Source: Flavobacterium sp. (GTDB lineage: Bacteria; Bacteroidota; Bacteroidia; Flavobacteriales; Flavobacteriaceae). Taken from it: DNA of 64,000 nucleotides. The notes below the pieces were generated by a model. It worked only from the letters and a program-made list of their open reading frames with translations, had not been told where the DNA came from and searched no databases. Position 1 is the stretch's first letter; each line of letters begins with the position of its first letter. Of the stretch, positions 33,456 through 41,082 are shown in pieces. The DNA lies in the NCBI RefSeq assembly GCF_027531905.1, contig NZ_JAPZSU010000009.1, positions 1 to 64,000 on the forward strand. Direction: 5' to 3'. The translations under genes and the position numbers were made by a program.

Positions 33456-33490
33456 CCTTAGTCAAACAAAAAAAACAAAATTGAATTCTT

Positions 33491-33784
33491 ATGACAGTAG
33501 AACATTTCATTAAAGAAAAACGCGGTACCATTGTAGACGTAAGAACCAGAGAGGAATTTATGGGCGGACATGTTGCTACTTCTATCAATATTCCGCTAAA
33601 TGAAATTCCGGAACGTATGGAAGAAATCAAATCTTTGGCTAGCCCGCTAATATTATGTTGCGCTTCTGGTGGTCGCAGCGGTCAAGCCGAATATTATCTT
33701 TCACAGCAAGGTATAGAATGCCTAAATGGCGGTTCATGGTTAAACGTGAATTTTCATCAATCCCTTCAAAACAAAATCGATTAA
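33491..33784 (+). CDS. Single-domain rhodanese
   Basis: A cytoplasmic sulfurtransferase-type protein of 97 residues, one rhodanese domain. Motifs: TIVDVRTREEFMGGHV (residues 13-28) and the active loop CCASGGR with catalytic C57 (CxxGxR). Short single-domain rhodaneses carry persulfide between enzymes; the acceptor is unknown. The next gene, one base downstream, is a second rhodanese with a frameshift. The palindrome upstream suggests activation by a Crp/Fnr-like regulator, perhaps in response to redox or sulfur state. Confidence 0.9.
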   Translation: MTVEHFIKEKRGTIVDVRTREEFMGGHVATSINIPLNEIPERMEEIKSLASPLILCCASGGRSGQAEYYLSQQGIECLNGGSWLNVNFHQSLQNKID

Positions 33785-33785
33785 T

Positions 33786-34099
33786 ATGTTTACTTTTTTA
33801 AAACGTCTTTTTGGCCTTGGTCATGCCATTAATTACAAATCATTACTTCAACAAGGAGCCATAATCGTAGATGTACGCAGCAAAGTGAATTCCAGGGAGG
33901 TCACATTCAAGGTTCCCTTAATATTCCTGTTGATGTATTACGTCAAAATTTAAACCAATTAAAAAATAAAAACCAAGTCATTATTACTTGCTGTGCCTCA
34001 GGCATGCGAAGTGCCTCTGCCAAAAGCATCTTAAAAGCAAGTGGCTACACCGAAGTGTACAATGGTGGTGGCTGGAGTAGTCTGAAAAGCAAATTGTAA
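33786..34099 (+). pseudogene. Frameshifted second rhodanese
   Basis: Starts MFTFLKRLFGLGHAINYKSL and reads IIVDVRSK, as a rhodanese would, but then leaves frame at about 33883-33892. With one base restored after AAA (AAAGGTGAATTC instead of AAAGTGAATTC) the frame continues as EFQGGHIQGSLNIPVDVL and ends ITCCASGMRSASAKSIL...GGGWSSLKSKL with active loop CCASGMR. As given, the frame stops early. It is either a recent pseudogene or a single-base sequencing error; the rest of the frame is intact, favouring a recent event or error. Confidence 0.85.
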
Positions 34100-34387
34100 A
34101 CCTTTAAATTTATGAGTTTGTAGTTGATGGTTTATAGTTTGCGGCTCATTAACCTAAAACATAGCTAGACAAACGCTACAGAACAAGGCTGCTCTTGACT
34201 TTACATTTCATCAACACATGACTTTAATTAATTTAAGATTGGCTCTCGCTGGTCTTTTCTACTATTATTCCTACGTCTTTTTGAAAAATGAAAGCCCACT
34301 TATCATTCTCTAGAAATTGCTTCCAAAATCATTGGTCTTCCCGAAAATAAAATTTACTTTTGCAGCAGTTTAACTTTTACAAACAAA
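34100..34387. other. Intergenic region before the transketolase genes
   Basis: About 290 bases with no gene recognised. It contains the transketolase promoter at its right end. A 31-codon frame at 34217 (MTLINLRLALAGLFYYYSYV) looks like a random or decayed stretch. Confidence 0.5.
34332..34362 (+). promoter_or_regulatory. Promoter of the transketolase operon
   Basis: TTG (34332-34334), 20 bases, TACTTTTG (34355-34362), 26 bases before the start codon. Confidence 0.75.
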
Positions 34388-35236
34388 ATGAAGCCTAACA
34401 CACAACAATTAAACGATTTAACTATCCAAGTTAGAAGAGATATTCTTCGTATGGTACACGCTGTTAATTCTGGACACCCAGGTGGTTCTCTAGGATGTAC
34501 AGAATTTCTAGTTACTCTTTATCAATATTTAATGGATCGCAAAGAAGGATTTGATATGGACGGTATTGGAGAAGATGTTTTCTTCTTGTCTAATGGTCAT
34601 ATTTCTCCAGTATTCTATAGCGTATTGGCTAGAAGTGGTTATTTTCCTGTAGCAGAACTGGCTACGTTCCGATTATTAAATTCTCGTTTACAAGGACACC
34701 CAACTACTCACGAAGGTTTACCGGGTGTTAGAATGGCTTCTGGGTCTTTAGGACAAGGATTATCTGTTGCTTTGGGTGCTGCTCAAGCAAAAAAATTAAA
34801 TGGAGACGCACATATCGTTTATACTTTACACGGAGACGGCGAATTGCAAGAAGGACAAAACTGGGAAGCCATTATGTATGCTTCTGCTAAAAATGTAGAC
34901 AACCTTATTGCAACTGTTGACGTAAACGGAAAACAAATTGATGGTACTACTGACGAAGTATTGAACATGGGCAGCTTGAAAGCAAAATTTGAAGCTTTTG
35001 ACTGGGAAGTTCTTGAAATCAAAGAAGGAAATAACATCGATGCAATTATTGCTGGAATGACTGAAGCTAAGGCTAAAACTGGAAAAGGAAAACCTGTTTG
35101 TGTTTTGTTGTATACTGAAATGGGTAATGGTGTGGATTTTATGATGCATACGCATGCTTGGCACGGAAAAGCTCCAAATGACGCTCAATTAGAAAATGGT
35201 CTAGCACAAAATAGTTCAACTTTAGCAGATTATTAA
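34388..35236 (+). CDS. Transketolase, N-terminal (TPP-binding) subunit
   Basis: N-terminal half of a split transketolase, 282 residues, cytoplasmic; it transfers two-carbon ketol units in the pentose phosphate pathway with thiamine diphosphate. Motifs: NSGHPGGSLGCTEF near residue 27, SNGHISPVFYSVLA, MASGSLGQGLSVALGAAQ, and the TPP/metal motif GDGELQEGQNWEA with the paired N in DVNGKQ. The C-terminal half is encoded 622 bases downstream, beyond an unrelated gene. Confidence 0.95.
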   Translation: MKPNTQQLNDLTIQVRRDILRMVHAVNSGHPGGSLGCTEFLVTLYQYLMDRKEGFDMDGIGEDVFFLSNGHISPVFYSVLARSGYFPVAELATFRLLNSRLQGHPTTHEGLPGVRMASGSLGQGLSVALGAAQAKKLNGDAHIVYTLHGDGELQEGQNWEAIMYASAKNVDNLIATVDVNGKQIDGTTDEVLNMGSLKAKFEAFDWEVLEIKEGNNIDAIIAGMTEAKAKTGKGKPVCVLLYTEMGNGVDFMMHTHAWHGKAPNDAQLENGLAQNSSTLADY

Positions 35237-35237
35237 G

Positions 35238-35858
35238 ATGAAATTAATTTTCACCTCTCTTTTTTTTGTTTTATTTATTAATCATCAGACAGTAAAAAAA
35301 ACATATCTCTTCGATTATTTTTTAGAGTATGAAGAAAAAAAAACAGGGGATAAATTTTTTATTCTAATAAATTCTAAAGACCCTAGTTATTACTATTGGG
35401 GATACAATAACTATTTTGAAAAAAGAATTGGATTTATACATGACGACAACAGCGATTCGAGTTATAAAATTGCTTATAAGAACCACAACAATTCAGTTCA
35501 ATTTACATACTTAGAGTCTATAAAAGTGAAGAAAAGCAACTATGTAAATCCATATGTAATACAAAGCAATACAGACAAAAAGGATAGCTTAAATACCAAC
35601 CTCACTGCTTTTGCTTATTATAAAAAAATAAGAAAAAAACATTCGAGAAAAATTGAAGCCACATTTGAAAATTGTGAACTTAAAATGCCTTTTGAAATAT
35701 TTAATCATCTTACGCATGGCACTTTTACTGACAAACCTATAGCGATACCAAAAGGTATTTTAATTTACTTTTCTGTAGATTATACAAATGGAGTAATTCT
35801 TAAATACTCCATGACAAACAAAAAAAACATCAAAACACAACTAAACATACCTCAATAA
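35238..35858 (+). CDS. Unknown exported protein inserted between the transketolase halves
   Basis: A 206-residue protein of unknown family. It begins with a hydrophobic signal-like segment (MKLIFTSLFFVLFINHQTV), followed by a Tyr/Asp/Asn/Lys-rich chain (DYFLEYEEKKTGDKFFILIN, then DPSYYYWGYNNYFEKRIGF). It is markedly more AT-rich in coding content than its neighbours. It sits exactly in the operon: one base after the stop of the N-terminal transketolase and directly abutting the start of the C-terminal one. This tight fit suggests a recent in-frame acquisition without breaking either gene. Confidence 0.7.
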   Translation: MKLIFTSLFFVLFINHQTVKKTYLFDYFLEYEEKKTGDKFFILINSKDPSYYYWGYNNYFEKRIGFIHDDNSDSSYKIAYKNHNNSVQFTYLESIKVKKSNYVNPYVIQSNTDKKDSLNTNLTAFAYYKKIRKKHSRKIEATFENCELKMPFEIFNHLTHGTFTDKPIAIPKGILIYFSVDYTNGVILKYSMTNKKNIKTQLNIPQ

Positions 35859-36812
35859 ATGAAAAAATATACAAATACAGGTAGTAAAGATACTCGTTCA
35901 GGTTTTGGAGCGGGAATGACTGAATTGGGTCAGAAGAACGAGAATGTAGTAGCACTTTGTGCGGATTTAATTGGGTCATTGAAATTTGATGATTTCAAAA
36001 AAAATCACCCAGAGCGTTTTTTCCAAATCGGAATTGCAGAAGCTAATATGATTGGAATCGCAGCTGGATTAACTATTGGAGGAAAAATTCCATTTACAGG
36101 AACATTTGCTAACTTTTCTACAGGTCGTGTTTACGATCAAATTCGTCAATCGGTAGCTTACTCTGATAAAAATGTAAAAATTTGTGCCTCACACGCAGGA
36201 TTAACGCTTGGAGAAGACGGAGCTACACACCAAATCCTAGAAGATATTGGATTAATGAAAATGTTACCAGGCATGACGGTAATCAACACTTGTGATTACA
36301 ACCAAACCAAAGCAGCCACTATTGCCTTGGCAGATCACCATGGTCCTGCTTACTTGCGTTTTGGTCGTCCTGTGGTGCCTAACTTTATGCCAGCAGACGA
36401 GCCATTCGTAATAGGAAAAGCTATTTTATTGAACGAAGGAACAGATGTTACGATTGTTGCCACAGGTCACTTAGTTTGGGAAGCCTTAATCGCTGCTGAA
36501 GCATTGGAAGCCAAAGGAATTTCTGCCGAAGTAATCAACATCCACACCATCAAACCTTTGGATGAAGAAGCTATTTTGAAATCGGTTGCCAAAACTAAAT
36601 GTGTGGTAACAGCTGAAGAACATAACATCTTAGGAGGTTTAGGCGAAAGTGTTTCTAGAGTTTTAGCTTTAAACACTCCTGCTCCGCAAGAATTCGTAGC
36701 GGTAAATGATAGTTTTGGAGAATCTGGAACACCAGAACAATTAATGGAAAAATACCAATTGAATCATCAAGCGATCGAAGCTGCTGTTGAGCGCGTATTA
36801 GCTAGAAAATAA
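35859..36812 (+). CDS. Transketolase, C-terminal subunit
   Basis: C-terminal half of the split transketolase, 317 residues, forming the pyrimidine-binding and C-terminal domains. Motifs: DTRSGFGAGMTELGQ near residue 10, FFQIGIAEANMIGIAAGLTIGG (the catalytic Glu region), and SHAGLTLGEDGATHQILEDIG. The last third is the Rossmann-like C-terminal domain (TVVATGHLVWEAL type). It works with the 34388-35236 subunit. The operon ends with a terminator. Confidence 0.95.
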   Translation: MKKYTNTGSKDTRSGFGAGMTELGQKNENVVALCADLIGSLKFDDFKKNHPERFFQIGIAEANMIGIAAGLTIGGKIPFTGTFANFSTGRVYDQIRQSVAYSDKNVKICASHAGLTLGEDGATHQILEDIGLMKMLPGMTVINTCDYNQTKAATIALADHHGPAYLRFGRPVVPNFMPADEPFVIGKAILLNEGTDVTIVATGHLVWEALIAAEALEAKGISAEVINIHTIKPLDEEAILKSVAKTKCVVTAEEHNILGGLGESVSRVLALNTPAPQEFVAVNDSFGESGTPEQLMEKYQLNHQAIEAAVERVLARK

Positions 36813-36831
36813 TATTTAGTACTTTTATATT

Positions 36832-36866
36832 AATCCCGTCAAGTAATACTTGGCGGGATTTTTTTG
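36832..36866 (+). terminator. Terminator after transketolase
   Basis: Stem ATCCCGtCAAGT / ACTTGgCGGGAT with a four-base loop and a T run. Confidence 0.9.
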
Positions 36867-37141
36867 TCTGACATTTTGCAAAAATCATTACTTCTAAATT
36901 AGGGTTCTACCCACAACTGTGTGGGTAAACACACAAGCAAAAAACAACCATATAATATGTAAGGTCATATAAGAATTGAGAAAATGTACCATTACCTATT
37001 TATAAATGTAGGGATAGCAAGGTTTTTGTAAGAAATTAGAGCAGTATGTTTATCAAACTTATATGACCTTAAATGCCTTAAATGGTTCAAAAATAGAAGT
37101 TGCTTGTGTTAGATAACACTATTTAAAAATAAGTTGAGTCC
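36867..37141. other. Intergenic region with a 110-bp inverted-repeat element
   Basis: No gene recognised. Perfect 13-base inverted arms AAGGTCATATAAG (36961-36973) and CTTATATGACCTT (37058-37070) bound a 110-base segment, which resembles a miniature non-coding element. CCCACAACTGTGTGGG, a small palindrome, lies at 36910-36925. Confidence 0.55.
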
Positions 37142-37172
37142 AAAAAAAACCGCTCCAAATTTAGGAACGGTT
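37142..37172 (-). terminator. Terminator after the FKBP-like gene
   Basis: Minus-strand stem AACCGtTCC / GGAgCGGTT followed by a T run. Confidence 0.8.
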
Positions 37173-37194
37173 AAAAATATTTAAAGTGATTGGT

Positions 37195-38175
37195 TTAATC
37201 ATGACATTTTGGATCCAAGTGTCTTTTCTTACCGTTACCTCCAGAACACAAAGGAATATTTGCAAAATCATAGTATTTGATCACTCCGTTAGCATCTTTA
37301 TAAGAACGCTCTAATTTGGTAGTGTAGTTATCTCCATCATCATCTACATCTATAAAATCAGGTACTCCGTCACCATCTGTATCATCTGGATTAACAGTAG
37401 GTTTGGTAGGATACAAAGTAGTATTGGTAAAACTATACATATAACCATCGCCATCCAAATCTTCTAAATAAGAAGCAATACCATCACCATCTTGGTCATT
37501 ACGTTGAATTTCATATAATTTAAAATTAAAAACTAGCGGGGAATAGGAAGGAATCGTTCCTTTACCACTATTATAATACGCTAAGCCCGAAGGAATAAAC
37601 ACCACTCCAGCTCCAAAATTTTTATAAGATATTGTCCCATCTGAATTGGAAACATAGGTGCCTTTTTTGAACAAAGGAAATATTTCAGACCATCCTTTTA
37701 TTACCCCTGTTAATTGAAAAAATTGTTGTGGATTACTTAATCTTTCAAATTCAGTTACAGTAAGTGTAGTTACACCATCTTTAGTTACTTGTTGTAAATA
37801 ATCTCCTTTATAAGCCGCAAACACAGCATCAACATTACACGGAGACTCACCAACACCCTGATTCAAAGCTAAATAATACAACTTATACTTTACTCCGTGC
37901 AAGTCCACCTCTCTGAATTTAAGCGGATAAGTCGTTTGCTCCCAAACCGACTTTTGAGTTCCTCCTGTAGGTATTTTAGAAATCTTAATATCGAAGTCTG
38001 TAGTAACTTCCTCAATATAATAAGTTTTCAAGTATTCTTCAATGTCTTTGATGTCAGTAGCATATTGTACACTATATTCTCTTGGTGGCGCTAACTCCGC
38101 CTCTTTGTCTTTGGAACATGAAAATAATGCCAAGGATAGCATTGATAAAATAAAATAAAACTTAATTTTGTTCAT
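37195..38175 (-). CDS. FKBP-like lipoprotein with Asp-rich calcium repeats
   Basis: A lipoprotein of 326 residues (lipobox LFSC, Cys20). Residues about 110-225 resemble an FKBP peptidyl-prolyl isomerase (GVIKGWSEIFPLF, FGAGVVFIPSGLAYY, then FNFKLYEI), but the active-site aromatic set is incomplete. Residues 228-290 hold thrombospondin-type-3-like motifs (DQDGDG, DLDGDG, DDTDGDG, DVDDDGD), which bind calcium in related proteins. It is probably an outer-membrane or periplasmic folding factor or adhesion-linked lipoprotein. An ATG eight codons upstream would push the signal away from the start; ATG at 38175 is preferred. Confidence 0.78.
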   Translation of the reverse strand: MNKIKFYFILSMLSLALFSCSKDKEAELAPPREYSVQYATDIKDIEEYLKTYYIEEVTTDFDIKISKIPTGGTQKSVWEQTTYPLKFREVDLHGVKYKLYYLALNQGVGESPCNVDAVFAAYKGDYLQQVTKDGVTTLTVTEFERLSNPQQFFQLTGVIKGWSEIFPLFKKGTYVSNSDGTISYKNFGAGVVFIPSGLAYYNSGKGTIPSYSPLVFNFKLYEIQRNDQDGDGIASYLEDLDGDGYMYSFTNTTLYPTKPTVNPDDTDGDGVPDFIDVDDDGDNYTTKLERSYKDANGVIKYYDFANIPLCSGGNGKKRHLDPKCHD

Positions 38176-38212
38176 TAGTACTAATTTTTGAGTGCGCAAG
38201 ATACAATTTAGA

Positions 38213-38239
38213 TTGATTTTGATAAACTATTTAACTTTG
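38213..38239 (+). promoter_or_regulatory. Promoter of the S4-domain gene
   Basis: TTG (38213-38215), 16 bases, TAACTTTG (38232-38239), 15 bases before the start codon. Confidence 0.55.
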
Positions 38240-38253
38240 ATTTTTGAAAATTT

Positions 38254-38652
38254 ATGCGAATAGATAAATATTTATGGTGCGTTCGTTATTACAAAACCAG
38301 AAATATGGTTACCGAGGCTTGTAAAAAAAACCAAGTAACCGTAAATGGTCAAGTTGCCAAAGCCTCGAAAGAAGTTTTTCCAACTGACAAAATTACCTTT
38401 CGCAAAGATCAAATTACCCAAATCATCACGGTTTTAAACATCCCAGAAAGTCGTGTAGGCACGAAATTAGTCGACATGTATCGCCGCAATGACACTCCTG
38501 CAGAAGTCTATCAACATTTAGAATTATTAAAACTTTCAAAAGAACATTATCGAAAAAATGGAACGGGTCGTCCTACCAAAAAAGATCGCCGCGACATTGA
38601 TGAGTTTGGCAATGTCATCATAGAAGATCAAGATGAAGATTCTCATTTGTAA
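38254..38652 (+). CDS. S4-domain RNA-binding protein (Hsp15/HslR-like)
   Basis: A 132-residue RNA-binding protein. The S4 domain is at residues 1-55 (MRIDKYLWCVRYYKTRNMVT, then KKNQVTVNGQVAKASKEV). The rest is a basic tail (RKNGTGRPTKKDRRDIDEF), as in the E. coli heat-shock protein Hsp15 that recycles stalled 50S subunits. The role in this organism is inferred from the family. It is followed after 76 bases by the phosphoribosyltransferase gene. Confidence 0.9.
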   Translation: MRIDKYLWCVRYYKTRNMVTEACKKNQVTVNGQVAKASKEVFPTDKITFRKDQITQIITVLNIPESRVGTKLVDMYRRNDTPAEVYQHLELLKLSKEHYRKNGTGRPTKKDRRDIDEFGNVIIEDQDEDSHL

Positions 38653-38728
38653 AGAGCCAAACTTCTAAAAAAATCATCTCAAATTCAAACTCAAATTATT
38701 CCTTTTGTACCTTTCAAAATAAAAAACC

Positions 38729-39229
38729 ATGAGCCAAAATATCATTTTAACCCATCAAGAAATAGAACACAAAATCAAACGAATTGCCTACCAAATCTAC
38801 GAAACCTTTGTAGACGAAGAAGAAATTGTACTGGCTGGTATTACCAAAAACGGTTTTGTGTTTGCTCAAAAAATCGCGGCTGCTTTGGCCTTGATTGCTC
38901 CTATTAAAGTTTCGCTTTGCGAAGTCGAACTCAACAAACACCAACCTGATTTAGCTATTCGCACTTCTTTGGCCAAAGAAAACTACACCAACAAAGGCTT
39001 GGTTTTAGTAGATGATGTGTTAAATTCTGGAACGACATTAATTTATGCCGTTCGTCATTTTTTAGAAGTTCCCTTAAAAAAATTCAAAACAGCGGTACTC
39101 ATTGACAGAAATCACAAAAAATATCCTGTCAAAGCAGATTTTAAAGGAATTTCATTATCAACTTCCCTGTTTGAACACGTGCAAGTCGTTTTTGAAGAGG
39201 CGGGGAATAGTTATGCTTATTTAAGTTAA
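38729..39229 (+). CDS. Phosphoribosyltransferase (PyrR-like)
   Basis: A type I phosphoribosyltransferase of 166 residues. The PRPP-binding motif is LVDDVLNSGTT near residues 91-101. The N-terminus has EIVLAGITKNGFVFAQKIA. The length and the arginine-free hood point to the PyrR/uracil phosphoribosyltransferase-like group, but a base preference cannot be assigned. Its end overlaps the opposite-strand aroK by nine bases. Confidence 0.88.
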   Translation: MSQNIILTHQEIEHKIKRIAYQIYETFVDEEEIVLAGITKNGFVFAQKIAAALALIAPIKVSLCEVELNKHQPDLAIRTSLAKENYTNKGLVLVDDVLNSGTTLIYAVRHFLEVPLKKFKTAVLIDRNHKKYPVKADFKGISLSTSLFEHVQVVFEEAGNSYAYLS

Positions 39230-39739
39230 CAACGCCACGATACTTTCTACCGTTTCCGCTACTGTTTTATCATCAACAGTAACCTTATATTGTGCTTGAT
39301 TGTAATAATAACTTCTATCGAATAAATGTTTGGCAATAAACTCATTTAATTCTGTATCGTTTAAATTGGCAATTAAAGGCCGTTTGCTCTTGTTTCTAGA
39401 TAATCTTTCGAACAAAGTAGTAACCGAAGCCTTCAAATAAATAGAGACCACATCAGGACGTTGTAATAACTCATGATTATTCGCATAACAAGGAGTGCCT
39501 CCACCAAGCCCAAGAATTATAGTTTCCTTTTGTTCCAAAAGCGAAACAAAAGCTTCATGCTCGAGTTTACGAAAATAGATCTCTCCGTGTTTTTCAAAGA
39601 GTTCTTTGATGGTCAAATTGGCTTTTTCTTCTATATATTGATCTAAATCCAAAAAAGGAATAGTGGTTTTCTCAGACAGTTTATGAGCAATAGTCGACTT
39701 ACCGCAGCCCATATACCCTAATAATATAATTTTTTTCAT
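39221..39739 (-). CDS. aroK: Shikimate kinase
   Basis: Phosphorylates shikimate at O3 with ATP in the chorismate pathway; 172 residues. Walker A LGYMGCGKSTIAHKL at 5-19, the shikimate-site Asp in DLDQYIEEKANLTI, and the substrate loop LGLGGGTPCY. The LID motif is RNKSKRPLI. All hallmarks are intact. A -7 element TAAATTTG lies at 39791-39798 on the minus strand. Confidence 0.95.
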   Translation of the reverse strand: MKKIILLGYMGCGKSTIAHKLSEKTTIPFLDLDQYIEEKANLTIKELFEKHGEIYFRKLEHEAFVSLLEQKETIILGLGGGTPCYANNHELLQRPDVVSIYLKASVTTLFERLSRNKSKRPLIANLNDTELNEFIAKHLFDRSYYYNQAQYKVTVDDKTVAETVESIVALLT

Positions 39740-39811
39740 GGTAATAAAACCTTACTAATTAAGGCATTGTAACTTTTTGATTAAAAAAGACAAATTTATA
39801 ATAAAATTGCT

Positions 39812-39842
39812 TTGAAACTTGAAAAAAAAGTACGTATATTTG
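39812..39842 (+). promoter_or_regulatory. Promoter of the tRNA-Lys pair
   Basis: TTG (39812-39814), 20 bases, TATATTTG (39835-39842). The downstream bases CACCCGCATTCA match those of the CAT-tRNA promoter. Confidence 0.8.
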
Positions 39843-39865
39843 CACCCGCATTCAAGAAACGAAAT

Positions 39866-39938
39866 GACTCGATAGCTCAGTCGGTAGAGCACATCACTTT
39901 TAATGATGGGGTCCTGGGTTCGAGCCCCAGTCGGGTCA
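39866..39938 (+). tRNA. tRNA-Lys (TTT), copy 1
   Basis: A 73-base cloverleaf. Acceptor GACTCGA / TCGGGTC with one T-G pair, D stem GCTC/GAGC, anticodon stem CATCA/TGATG, loop CTTTTAA with anticodon TTT, T arm CTGGG-TTCGAGC-CCCAG, discriminator A. It is bounded by an 11-base inverted repeat (39850-39860 and 39962-39972). Confidence 0.96.
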
Positions 39939-39976
39939 CAAATACTGTGAACTACGCATTAGTTTCTTGAATGATT

Positions 39977-40049
39977 GACTCGATAGCTCAGTCGGTAGAG
40001 CACATCACTTTTAATGATGGGGTCCTGGGTTCGAGCCCCAGTCGGGTCA
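39977..40049 (+). tRNA. tRNA-Lys (TTT), copy 2
   Basis: Identical in sequence to copy 1, starting 38 bases after its end; a tandem duplicate transcribed together with it. Confidence 0.96.
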
Positions 40050-40050
40050 C

Positions 40051-40086
40051 AAAGGTTATTCGCTACAGCGAATGACCTTTTTTTAT
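40051..40086 (+). terminator. Terminator between tRNA-Lys and tRNA-Leu
   Basis: Stem AGGTTATTCGCT / AGCGAATGACCT with loop ACA and a run of seven T. tRNA-Leu follows only a few bases later, so it may depend on read-through. Confidence 0.85.
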
Positions 40087-40091
40087 TTGAC

Positions 40092-40174
40092 GGCCATGTG
40101 GAGAAACGGTAGACTCGCCATCTTGAGGGGGTGGTGCTCGCAAGGGCGTGAGGGTTCAAATCCCTCCATGGTCA
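40092..40174 (+). tRNA. tRNA-Leu (GAG)
   Basis: An 83-base class II tRNA with a long variable arm. Acceptor GGCCATG / CATGGTC with one G-T pair, anticodon stem CCATC/GGTGG, loop TTGAGGG giving anticodon GAG, T arm GAGGG-TTCAAAT-CCCTC, discriminator A. Confidence 0.94.
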
Positions 40175-40175
40175 C

Positions 40176-40218
40176 AAAAAAAAGGGATAAAGATATTTTT
40201 CTTTGTCCCTTTTTCTAT
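40176..40218 (+). terminator. Terminator after tRNA-Leu
   Basis: Stem AAAGGGATAAAG / CTTTGTCCCTTT with an AT-rich loop and trailing T. Confidence 0.7.
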
Positions 40219-40307
40219 TGATTAAAGATTAAGTTTAAAATCTGCAACAGATCAAGTTCAACTTATTCAAAAAAAAAAAAAAAGAAACAAACTCTAACTA
40301 CCCAATA

Positions 40308-40342
40308 AAAAAAAAATCCCTTCTGAAATTCAGAAAGGATTT
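40308..40342 (-). terminator. Terminator of the tRNA-Pro array, distal copy
   Basis: Minus-strand hairpin AAATCCTTTCTGA / TCAGAAGGGATT with a T run. It is the third of three near-identical copies spaced exactly 369 bases apart (also at 40680 and 41049). Confidence 0.75.
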
Positions 40343-40344
40343 TG

Positions 40345-40423
40345 TCGGGATGGCAGTGTTTATTCCATTTAACGGAAATTCGAACCTGCGACCTTCCCGA
40401 TTACCATCGGGACGCGATAACCG
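40345..40423 (-). pseudogene. Truncated tRNA-Pro-like sequence, distal copy
   Basis: On the minus strand it starts CGGTTATCGCG (D loop of tRNA-Pro), has a replaced anticodon arm, then GGTCGCAGGTTCGAA (T arm) and ends GCCATCCCGAC. The 5' acceptor strand is missing. A 21-base insert with inverted arms splits the T arm. It follows the stop of the distal GIY-YIG gene by four bases. Confidence 0.7.
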
Positions 40424-40427
40424 CTAA

Positions 40428-40673
40428 TTACTTTATTAACAACTGAACCTTAACTTTACTCTTCCAACTTTTTATTTCTTTTTCTCTTCTAATAGCCTCA
40501 CTCTTTTCTGAAAATTTCTCAGAATAAAATAACTCCCAATCCTTAATTCTTACTGTAAAACCATTATGATTACTCAAATGACGTCTTAGTCGTTCATCAA
40601 TACTCATAGAAGTATAACCAACATAAAACTTGTCAGCTGATTTTGAATATAATATGTAAACTGTAAATTCCAT
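40428..40673 (-). CDS. GIY-YIG nuclease family protein, distal copy
   Basis: An 81-residue single-domain GIY-YIG protein. The GIY half is VYILYS and the YIG half YVGYT; the conserved Arg lies in [10 protein letters not shown] and the metal-binding Glu region in [13 protein letters not shown]. It differs from the proximal copy at 7 of 81 positions, mostly conservative (V41/G, E47/G are not). It lies between a terminator and the truncated tRNA in a 369-base tandem unit. Small stand-alone GIY-YIG proteins are common in Bacteroidota, but their substrate is unknown; location on a tRNA gene suggests a role in the unit's own duplication. Confidence 0.88.
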   Translation of the reverse strand: MEFTVYILYSKSADKFYVGYTSMSIDERLRRHLSNHNGFTVRIKDWELFYSEKFSEKSEAIRREKEIKSWKSKVKVQLLIK

Positions 40674-40679
40674 ATATAC

Positions 40680-40711
40680 AAAAAATCCCTTCTGAAACTC
40701 AGAAAGGATTT
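40680..40711 (-). terminator. Terminator of the tRNA-Pro array, middle copy
   Basis: Same hairpin as at 41049, with stem AAATCC/GGATTT and TTCTGA/TCAGAA arms and a T run on the minus strand. Confidence 0.75.
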
Positions 40712-40713
40712 TG

Positions 40714-40792
40714 TCGGGGTGGCAGTGTTTATTCCGTTTAACGGAAATTCGAACCTGCGACCTTCCAGATTACCATCGGGACGCGATAACCG
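40714..40792 (-). pseudogene. Truncated tRNA-Pro-like sequence, proximal copy
   Basis: Same layout as the copy at 40345. The insert in the T arm (40726-40746) contains TTCCGTT-T-AACGGAA as a perfect inverted repeat. The anticodon-arm replacement reads TCCCGATGGTAATCTGGA on the minus strand. Confidence 0.7.
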
Positions 40793-40796
40793 TTCA

Positions 40797-41080
<284 letters not shown>

Positions 41081-41082
41081 AG

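Noticed and set aside
39959..40159. 66-codon minus-strand frame across tRNA-Lys and tRNA-Leu
   Set aside because: It is the antisense of tRNA genes; the apparent protein is the reverse translation of conserved tRNA sequence.
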